Assembly (NCBI GenBank): GCA_003427395.1
Contig: BFEA01000191.1
Coordinates: forward strand, 2,253,337-2,277,241
Reading direction: 5' to 3'
Length of the DNA stretch: 23,905 bases
Origin: Chara braunii
Lineage: Eukaryota > Streptophyta > Charophyceae > Charales > Characeae
Below the pieces are notes generated by a model, which ran no database searches, was not told where the DNA came from, and saw only the letters and a list, made by a program, of their open reading frames with translations. This document shows, piece by piece, positions 17,216 through 23,905 of the stretch; the first letter of the stretch is position 1; every line of letters begins with the position of its first letter. A program made the translations under genes and the position numbers.

Positions 17216-18822
17216 GTGCAGCAGACACACATTGCGAAAATGTCTTACCTCTGGAAATGTTTGTGTGCCTCCACCCTCACTAGATTCATACCGCTTTTCT
17301 TCTACCCCATCACTGTCACCCTGTTTGCTGATGAAGAAGAGGGAGTGTTGAGGACACGTGCTCAAACAGATGATGATGAACCGACTTTGTACCTTGCTAT
17401 AAGATATACAGAACGTTGGCCCTGATGTTGGGCAGCATGGAGCAGCCTGTTCGATCTACGCGCAACCGAAAACGAACTTCAGCAAGCTGACACTTCTGCC
17501 AAGATGATGGAGGTCAGCGCCAGAGTCCAACATACTATCAATCAAGTGTGGATGGCACTTGATCGATATGTTGCAGGACACTTCGCGCAGATTATTGGAA
17601 AAGGAGAGAAGAAAGAAGAAAAGAGGGAAGAAATAAAGGAACCTGAATCGTGCGAGAATGATATGATGGCTTACCTCGCCCATCTCGAAATGAAGATTGA
17701 TAGTAACATCGCCGCAATTCAGACAGTGACCAGACTCGTAAAGGGGAAGGACAAGGTGGTGTATAAGGAGGCGGCCAAGGGGGAAGAGAAGAAGGAACCC
17801 AAGGAAAAGCTAATGAAAGCTGCAATGAAAATAATGATACCGGAGAAACCCGAGGGTTATAAGAAAGAATATGAAAAAACGCCAGAAAAGAAAGAAGAGC
17901 CCGCTACGAAAGAACCGGTCAAAGAAGCAGAAAAGTCAAAGAAGAAAGAGAAAGTCAAAATTAAATTGTTGTTCACCTACAACAACAAGAAGGGGGAATT
18001 TGTTGTTGTGGATAGCGGAGATCCAAACGTATTGTAGCACCACTCCAGTGAAACCGGAGAGTACGGTAGCCTTCTCAACGCTGCTGGCTTCGAAGACATC
18101 GGTCTTTGACCCTCGAGCAACTTCTCCAAAAGGTTAAGGAGAGATTTCTTGATAAGACAAGGACCGATAAGGCCTTCAACGAACTCACCACGATTAGTCA
18201 GAAACATTAGTCTTCTGTGGATGCATTATCTTGTGAAGTGGATCGTCTTTTGCAAGTACCCGGGCTTAACTTGCGGGATAACCAAGTCTTGTACATCTAC
18301 TCACGCGCATTGCCCAAGCCAATTTGTGGACAGCTCGTGGCTGATGCAAAGTCAGGTATGTACAACTATCGGCAATTTTGCGATCTCACGCTCCAAAGGG
18401 AGCAAATGACAATGCAGGTCAAAGAAACCTACGCGTCAGTGGTAAAGAACGGCCCGGTTGGCGGGTATGGTAAGCGCGTCTTGTGGTAGAAAAAGCGACA
18501 GGACCACATGCTCGTTATCTTTGACGACGACACGGTGGAAAAATTTCCCCTTGATGAGGCCGAGGGTGGAGTTAGTGGCAGCAGTGAGTCAGGAAAGGGT
18601 GATGTCACTGCCGCGGTGACCAACAAGGGTGACACCAATTACTAGAGTAAGAAGAAGAGACCACGCTCCTTTCCTGAGCATCTCGGTCTTGCAATCGGGA
18701 GGCCTTGGGAAAAGATGGGACTAACATGGATGAATAACAGACAGTGCCGGAAGTGTGGCACTGTTGGGCACATCATAGCATGGTGCCCACTCATTCGGAA
18801 CCCAAAAGGGAGCAGCCAGTAG
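17216..18822 (+). pseudogene. Element 3 gag, stop codons and frameshift
   Basis: Frame 2 runs from 17216 (or the Met at 17240) to TAG at 18035, with a TGA at 17423. It contains a helical segment (KMMEVSARVQHTINQVWMAL) and a long Lys/Glu-rich stretch (about 17600-17960, repeated KKE and KEE). The frame then moves to frame 1 from about 18190, where CEVDRLLQVPGLNL, YIYSRALPKPICGQL and MYNYRQFCDLTL look like capsid. TAG stops occur at 18487 and 18643. A zinc knuckle follows at 18745-18786 and the frame ends at TAG 18820. The Lys/Glu block is unusual for gag and may be linker or nucleic-acid binding. Confidence 0.65.
18745..18786 (+). other. Zinc knuckle of element 3 gag
   Basis: CRKCGTVGHIIAWC is a perfect C-x2-C-x4-H-x4-C nucleocapsid knuckle, in the frame of the upstream capsid-like segment. 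Confidence 0.88.
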
Positions 18823-19748
18823 GAGTAGCATCTGGTCCTGCTGAGTTGGGAGGTTCACTTAAAGGTACGGCGCCGGTCACCCCTTTCAACCCCCCGACTC
18901 ATACGACAAAGGATGACTCTTTTTCCGCCTGTCGTCCGGAACACCCTGACACTATCTTATGTTCTATCTCTTTGGACGATTCCCTTGACAAACTCGGGAA
19001 TGAACTCATAGATTTAAGAAGTTTGTGGGCTAAGAAAGCGAAGTCTAAGGGTGAACTAATGATCACAGACATTGAGATCACACGTACGCGAGTAGGTGCT
19101 ATGTTGGACCCTAGATCTACGTGGTCCTATATCTCAGAGAAGGCAATTCGTAAGTTGCATATGGGAATGAAGGTAAAGGACTTGCCTAGACCTATGACAT
19201 CTATGTTGGTTGACAAAAGCACGATCACTGTCTCTCCGTATATCGATCGTGTCAAATGCTACTTCACGGCTAAGGAAGGAAATAAGATTTTGCACGCGGT
19301 ATCCTTCCTAATTGAAAAAAACATACTCTTTCACATGATTCTGGGAAAGGACTAGCATGAGGAAGCCGACCCAGAAGTCAGGTTCAAAGGAAAATTTGTG
19401 AAGTTAAAGGACGAAAAGTCCGAACTTCGAGCTATTAAACTGTATCACAAATCTGACTCTGACTCGACATTGTATTTCTGTTGTACGAGTTACCCATCCT
19501 TCAAATCGATGGTCTCGAAAAAGAAGTTGGATCAGGATGTAATGATGGTGCTCGTCAAACGAGTAGGTGAATGTTTCTTATCATATCCTCCTTTTATTGA
19601 GAAACTACTTCACGAGTATATGGACTTGCAGACTGAGCCGACGGGGATCACTGAGCGTGCTATTAAGCACACATTGAGATTATTCCTGGTAGCAAGATTC
19701 CCAAAGGTCCCATCTATCGTATGTCTCCTAGGGAACTTGAGGAATTAA
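18823..19748 (+). pseudogene. Element 3 aspartic protease and linker to RT
   Basis: The frame 18744-19355 is protease-like from about 19040: GELMITDIEITRTRVGAML, then DPRSTWSYIS, where the family has D-S/T-G-S/A..N.IS. The catalytic Asp is kept but Ser-Gly has become Pro-Arg, so the enzyme is inactive. It ends ILFHMILGKD, then TAG, where Trp (TGG) is expected; a G to A change explains this. The same frame continues to 19748 through a segment that precedes RT in these elements (HEEADPEVRFKG). The start of the open frame at 18744 overlaps the gag zinc knuckle out of frame and is not a real start. Confidence 0.8.
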
Positions 19749-20295
19749 AGAAACAACTGCAAGAATTAACTGAAAAAGGATGGATTCACCCAAGTTAATC
19801 TCCTTATGGTACTCCTGTCTTATTCGTGCTTAAAAAGGAAGGTGAACTCAGACTTTGTATTGATTATCGTCGGTTGAACTCCATCACTGTCAAGAACGCA
19901 GAACCACTTCCACGCATTGAGGATTTGATGGATCGGTTGCAGGGATGCAAATATTTCAACAAGATTGATCTCAAGTTAGGGTACCATCAGGTCGAGGTGG
20001 TTGTTTAGGATCAACACAAGACAGTCTTCCGAACCAGGTCTGCTCACCACGAGTTCATGGTGATGCCTTTCGGACTAACTAATGCTCGTGCTACCTTCCA
20101 AAGATCTATGAATGAGTTGTTTCGTAACTTTCGTTAATGGTTGGATCAGTTCGTAGTTGTCTATCTCGATGATATCCTCATCTATAGTAAGACTCTTGAG
20201 GATCACAAGAAACATTTACGAATGGTTCCTCAAATGTTGTGCGAAGGCAACTTCAAACTGAGTCCTAAGAACTCTGAGTTTGCTAACCTGAGGTA
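19749..20295 (+). pseudogene. Element 3 reverse transcriptase, at least three stops
   Basis: Frame 2 carries the RT blocks in order: [20 protein letters not shown], then TAA at 19796, [60 protein letters not shown] at 20006, [21 protein letters not shown] at 20135, then [13 protein letters not shown] with YLDD at 20162-20173. The stops at 19796 and 20135 fit C to T changes in Gln codons. The palm Asp pair is kept. The frame is lost near 20290. Confidence 0.9.
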
Positions 20296-21012
20296 TTGTA
20301 CTTAGGGCATATAGTAAACGAAGAAGGATTAAGGCCAAAAGAGAAAAAAAGTACAACAATTCAGGATTGGCCCAGACCTAGGACTATAACAAAACTTGAA
20401 TTTTTTCTAGGACTTGCTAACTACTATAGAAAGTTTGTGAGGAACTTCTCTCTGATAGCGGCTCTTATGAGACGACCTCTGAAGAAGGAAAAACCTTGGT
20501 TGTGGGACAAAGATTGTGAGTCCTCGTTTAAGAAATTGAAACGTGTACTAACTCATTACTCTGTCCTAAAGATTGTTGATCCTTCTCTCCCTTTCATTGT
20601 CACCATTGACGCAAATCAGTATGGGACTGGTGTTGCACTTCAACAAGATGACGGTAAGGGATATAGACCTTTAGAGTTTATGTACAAAAGTCTTTCGTTA
20701 GAGAAAGTGACTAACCTTACTTATGAAAGAGAATTGTATGCCTTAGTCGTGGTACTGGACACTTGGAAGCACTACTTGTTAGAGAGGCACTTCACTATCT
20801 ACTTAGACCACTCTACTTTGAAGTGGATGAAAACCCAACGTCTACTCTCTGACAAGCTAGTTAGATGGTCTGCTTTCATAGACGCATTTGACTTTGAATT
20901 GAAAACGATTAAAGGAAAGTCTAATGTGGTTGCTGACGTTTTGTCCAGGCGTGCAAATTTCTTTGGAACAATTGTCTCTTACCTCCTAAGGGTTATGTCG
21001 ATGACCCGATAA
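20296..21012 (+). pseudogene. Element 3 RT thumb and RNase H
   Basis: Frame 1 starts within the YLGHIVNEEGL block and runs uninterrupted through IQDWPRPRTITKLEFFLGLA, NYYRKFVRNFS, and RNase H: VTIDANQYGTGVALQQDDG, YERELYALVVVLDTWKHYLL, IYLDHSTLKWM and SNVVADVLSRRANF. The RNase H acidic residues (Asp, Glu, Asp, Asp) appear present. The ORF is preserved for about 240 codons, longer than the others of this element. It ends at TAA 21010-21012. Confidence 0.9.
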
Positions 21013-22155
21013 GGAGTCCTATTATTGGGACCCTACAGAGAAACTCATAACTCTTCCCTGAATATCGAATGACTGATGGTCTACTTTTCTTTATTGATAA
21101 GGTCGAAGAAAAACTTTGCATTTCGTACAAGGAACCAATTAAGAGTATGATTATTGGGGAATGCCATGATGTTGAGGGACACTTTGGTTTTAAGAAGACC
21201 TTTGCAGATGTAAGAGAATGCTTTGAATGGAAAGGAATGAAGGAAGATGTGTTAACCTATGTGCGAACTTATCTTGTTTGCCAGAGGAATAAGCCTTCAC
21301 ATAAGAATCACTTGGACTATTGAGACCGCTACCTATCCCAAGTGAGTCAGGTGAGTCTATCTCCATTGACTCCATGAGTCTCACTAAGAGTTGAAACGAC
21401 AACAGTCATGGAATGGTCATTGTAGATCGATTCTTAAAGTATGCTATGTTCATTCCTTTGTCAGCCGAAGCTAAGACTGAACTAATCATCCAAAAGTTTC
21501 AGATGCGATGGGTTTCGGAATATGGGTTCCCAAAGACCATCGTCTCTAACAAGGATGTACGGTTCACAGGACTTCAATGGAAAAATTGATGGAAGCCTAT
21601 GACACTAGATTGACTATCTCGTCAGGTAGACACCTTAAAACGAATGGCCAAACTGAAAAAATGAATCATCTGTGCCAACAACTTTTGCGCATGTATGTAC
21701 GATCCGATCAGATAGATTGGGATGAGAACTTACCTAAAATTGCTAGTGCACATAATAACAGTATACCTACTGTTACGGGGAGAACGACAAATGCAGTACA
21801 TAAAGGTTGAAAGCCTAGACGTCCCATCGATGCTCTAACTCGGGACCAGATTCAGAGGCTACCCCCAAAAACTCGTGAATTCGCAGTTTTCTATGAAGAA
21901 GATATAAGAAGAGTCAAGGAAAGTATACAGAAAGCCCAACCGCAGATGATTGAGCAGGTCAATAAGCATCGTTGGCCATCGCAATTTGAAGAAGGTGATC
22001 TTGTATGGGTGAAGTCCAAAGAGTTTTCCTTGGAAGAGAATGTGTCGCAAAAATTGTTGCCTGTCTATTATGGACCCTGGGAAGTTCTCAAGGTAATTGG
22101 GGATGCAGATGGACCTTCCTACCGAATTGATGTACACCCACACCTTAAGACATAT
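21013..22155 (+). pseudogene. Element 3 integrase, broken and cut by element 4
   Basis: Zinc domain at 21069-21323 (ECHDVEGHFGFKKT for the histidines, CQRNK for the second Cys; the first Cys region reads YLVCQ with Tyr where Cys is expected). The core continues in other frames: SIDSMSLTK (first Asp) then stop, MVIVDRFLKYAMFIPLS, VSNKDVRFTGLQW, stop, then GRHLKTNGQTEKMN (Glu kept) at 21577-21810. The C-terminal module (21946-22155) has ENVSQKLLPVYYGPWEVLK and DVHPHLKTY, and stops matching where YPVFHASKL should follow. At that point, 22156, the LTR of element 4 starts. Confidence 0.88.
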
Positions 22156-22263
22156 TGTTGCATACTGTAACGGTGCAGACCAGAACAAGAACCGACCTCT
22201 CAATACAAAGTACAAGATGGTGTAGCGGAAGACTTAGATACAAGTGATCCGCACAATCAATAT

Positions 22264-22454
22264 TGCAATGCAGCCCTGAACATACATCATCATCATCGTT
22301 ACATGGTGTGAATGGGGTCTGGCGCTTCACACAGGAAGAACTGCGCCAGCCCCTACCANTGCAATGCAGCCCTGAACATACATCATCATCATCGTTACAT
22401 GGTGTGAATGGGGTCTGGCGCTTCACACAGGAAGAACTGCGCCAGCCCCTACCA
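22264..22454 (+). repeat. Perfect 95-base tandem duplication split by one N
   Basis: 22264-22358 and 22360-22454 are identical, with a single N between them (22359). Each copy contains CATCATCATCATCG and the inverted pair CTGGCGC/GCGCCAG. Probably an assembly join. Confidence 0.95.
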
Positions 22455-22699
22455 TACACAGACGAAGAGGAAGGGGTTTAGANGAAGAGGAGGGGAAGAT
22501 GGGAATGTCGTCAACACCAAGTCTTCGGCACAGGCCCAAATAGTCCCTCGTCGAAATGTCTGAATCCCAAATGTCAAGTCTGGATCCAATGTCGTCAAGT
22601 CCCAAGTCACAACTCTCTNTCTGTAGTAGTCCGCTGATACTGAGAAGTCAAGTGGTGAGAGGGGAAGAAGAGATGGTGGACTTAGAAGAAGAGGAAGAA

Positions 22700-22703
<4 letters not shown>

Positions 22704-22760
<57 letters not shown>
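22704..22760 (+). repeat. (CT)28 microsatellite
   Basis: Perfect CT dinucleotides within the element 4 LTR. Confidence 0.97.
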
Positions 22761-22763
<3 letters not shown>

Positions 22764-22889
22764 CCACTACTAAACTGTGAAGTTGGCGCCTCGATGCAGG
22801 TACCTCGAAGATGGAGCTGGAGCTATGGCGCCACAGGTAAGTCTCGCTGGCCTCCGCCAGCCATCTCTCCCAACTCTACTGTCTACCAC

Positions 22890-22959
22890 CTACTAGCGCC
22901 CAGCGCTGAAGACTACTGCTATGGCTACTAGCGCCCAACGCTGAAGACTACTGCTAGCG
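22890..22959 (+). repeat. 35-base tandem repeat, two copies plus fragments
   Basis: CTACTAGCGCCCA.CGCTGAA followed by GACTACTGCTATGG is repeated at 22890 and 22925; partial copies (GCTGAA..GAAGACTACT) continue to about 23016. Confidence 0.88.
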
Positions 22960-23459
22960 CTAAGCTACTCCCTGCAGCGCTCCTCCTGAGTGCTGCGCTG
23001 AATCCTGAAGACTACTCGTGCCAACTGTCCAACTACCTACCCGTGAAGTGCATGGGAACTTCCTATGTACTACCGGGTGCCTCCTGACTGCAGGCGAGGC
23101 AGTCCAGGAGGCTGCTCTTGCCAATGCCGAAGGGAGGCAGGGGCTGCAGCTGCAGCTCCTGCTCGAGCTGTCGTGGGGAACCGGCTAAAGATAGCCTGTT
23201 CCAAAAACCCTGTTTTTGTGCCTGAGTCCTAGGGTTGGTCGAAACGATGAGGGCCTGAAAATGGCCCTCCGTTTCAGGCTGAAAAGCCTCTGGGCTTGAA
23301 AGGCCCAGAAATAGGCTGAAAACGGAATAGGGCCTGCAGGCCCTCGTTTTCAGTTTCAGGCTGAAACGACCGGGGCCTGTAAGCCCTATTTTCTAGGCTT
23401 TTAGGCTGAAGGTGCGGGACGGGCCCTGCAGGGCCCATGTGGCTACGCAGTATGCCACA

Positions 23460-23472
23460 CCCCCCCCTCCTT
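23460..23472 (-). other. Polypurine tract of element 4
   Basis: Minus strand AAGGAGGGGGGGG directly precedes the LTR start TGTGGCATACTG. It is an unusually pure G run. Confidence 0.85.
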
Positions 23473-23484
23473 GAAAGACCGAGG

Positions 23485-23905
23485 TTACCTGCGAGGGTGA
23501 AGCTGTCTGTCTGAGGGAGGGACCACAGTCCGGGTGGGAGGGACCGGTCGTGAAGCTTCCTGAGCTAACCTTTGCTTCTCATAATGCGCGTAGATCAGCG
23601 GTGCGGATGCTTTNAAATCTGCTCCTGAAATCCACCGAGTGTCGTCGCGATCGCAGGCTTTGAATGTCACTTTGTACTGTCGCGGCTTGCTGCCGTACTT
23701 GCGATCGGTGATGACGCGGTCAACTTCCTGATGACCATCCATAGAAGGAGGGTCCTGCGATCGTCGGCCCAGAAAGTCGTCGCTCTTAGCTGGCGTGTAT
23801 GTTCCCAACTTTGAGGCGTGAAAGACTGGATGGACCGTCAGATGCGGGGGAATGTTGATCACAAATGAAGGGTCATCGGGCTCATCGCCCGCGGCTGATG
23901 TTACA
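23485..23905 (-). CDS. Element 4 pol C-terminus: integrase tail with chromodomain-like segment, partial
   Basis: The minus-strand frame is open from the window edge; it reads VTSAAGDEPDDPSFVINIPP before VHPVFHASKL, the end of the GPY/F-type module. A chromodomain-like segment follows: EVDRVITDRKYGS and QYKVTFKACDRDDTRWIS. It ends in a Pro/Arg-rich tail at TGA 23485-23487, about 25 bases before the LTR, so unlike elements 1 and 2 the stop does not overlap the LTR. One N (23614) prevents reading a residue. No stop or frameshift is seen in the visible 140 codons, so this could be the youngest copy. Confidence 0.85.
   Translation of the reverse strand, partial: VTSAAGDEPDDPSFVINIPPHLTVHPVFHASKLGTYTPAKSDDFLGRRSQDPPSMDGHQEVDRVITDRKYGSKPRQYKVTFKACDRDDTRWISGADXKASAPLIYAHYEKQRLAQEASRPVPPTRTVVPPSDRQLHPRR

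Larger units (their letters stand above)
14884..22155 (+). mobile_element. Element 3: old Ty3/gypsy LTR retrotransposon, interrupted by element 4
   Basis: Probable 5' LTR, initiator-Met-type primer-binding site (15838-15849), long leader, gag with zinc knuckle, protease, RT, RNase H and integrase in plus orientation. Reading frames switch repeatedly and carry many stops. Coding parts are more AT-rich than those of element 1, so this is a different and older lineage. The sequence is cut at 22155 inside the integrase C-terminal module, where the LTR of element 4 begins; the rest should lie beyond the window's right edge. The left end is uncertain. Confidence 0.85.
22156..23459 (-). repeat. 3' LTR of element 4
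   Basis: Plus-strand ends are TGTTGCATACTG (22156) and CAGTATGCCACA (23459), inverted repeats agreeing at 11 of 12 positions with TG...CA. One end is fixed by the polypurine tract and the other by the break in element 3 coding. Length 1304 bases as assembled, but this includes a 95-base duplication around an N that may be artificial. It also holds a CT microsatellite, a 35-base tandem repeat and GC-rich palindromes. Confidence 0.85.
22156..23905 (-). mobile_element. Element 4: Ty3/gypsy LTR retrotransposon, 3' end only, nested in element 3
   Basis: Minus-strand order: pol C-terminus (to 23485), polypurine tract (23472-23460), 3' LTR (23459-22156). The rest lies right of the window. Its outer LTR end interrupts the integrase of element 3. 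The five bases before the LTR, CATAT (22151-22155), are the candidate target-site duplication. Confidence 0.87.

Noticed and set aside
22264-22960. CRISPR array
   Set aside because: Repeats are contiguous or joined at an N, without unique spacers, and lie in a eukaryotic LTR.

Overview
This window is eukaryotic nuclear DNA made almost entirely of decayed Ty3/gypsy (Metaviridae-type) LTR retrotransposons, with a fragment of mitochondrial DNA (a NUMT) caught between two of them. No intact cellular gene is visible. Two primer-binding sites match the 3' end of initiator-Met tRNA, the integrases carry chromodomain-like tails, and the mitochondrial piece joins nad5 to a group II intron reverse transcriptase. 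Together these point to the green plant lineage; a streptophyte (charophyte) alga with a large repeat-rich genome is my best guess, but that is inference. Scattered N bases show a draft assembly.

Layout. (1) 1-5125, plus strand: element 1, with protease, RT, RNase H, integrase and chromodomain (one frameshift and two stop codons), a polypurine tract, and a 3' LTR at 3748-5125. Its 5' half lies left of the window. (2) 5126-5669: mitochondrial fragment, a piece of nad5 joined to the second half of a group II intron RT with YADD. It starts at the base after the LTR end. (3) 5673-14125, minus strand: element 2, with a truncated 3' LTR (5673-6375), chromodomain, integrase, RNase H, RT, protease, gag, a 1.45-kb leader, an initiator-Met PBS (12889-12900) and a full 5' LTR (12903-14125). 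Catalytic residues are lost. (4) 14126-14883: unassigned flank with a weak group II intron-like signature on the minus strand. (5) About 14884-22155, plus strand: element 3, an older and more AT-rich copy with probable 5' LTR, PBS (15838-15849), a long leader carrying an array of TGACGTGGC-like motifs, gag with zinc knuckle, and broken protease, RT, RNase H and integrase. (6) 22156-23905, minus strand: element 4, whose 3' LTR (22156-23459) cuts into the integrase tail of element 3; only the C-terminal end of its pol is in the window.

How the parts relate. In the intact families, gag forms the particle, protease matures it, RT/RNase H copies the RNA from a tRNA primer, and integrase inserts the cDNA, with the chromodomain often guiding it to marked chromatin. 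Every copy here is broken, so none should move by itself. The value of the window is its layering: mitochondrial DNA entered, element 1 apparently inserted into it, element 2 ended up joined to its other side by a truncation, and element 4 nested into element 3. The reading of domains is by eye from motifs; no database search or alignment program was run.
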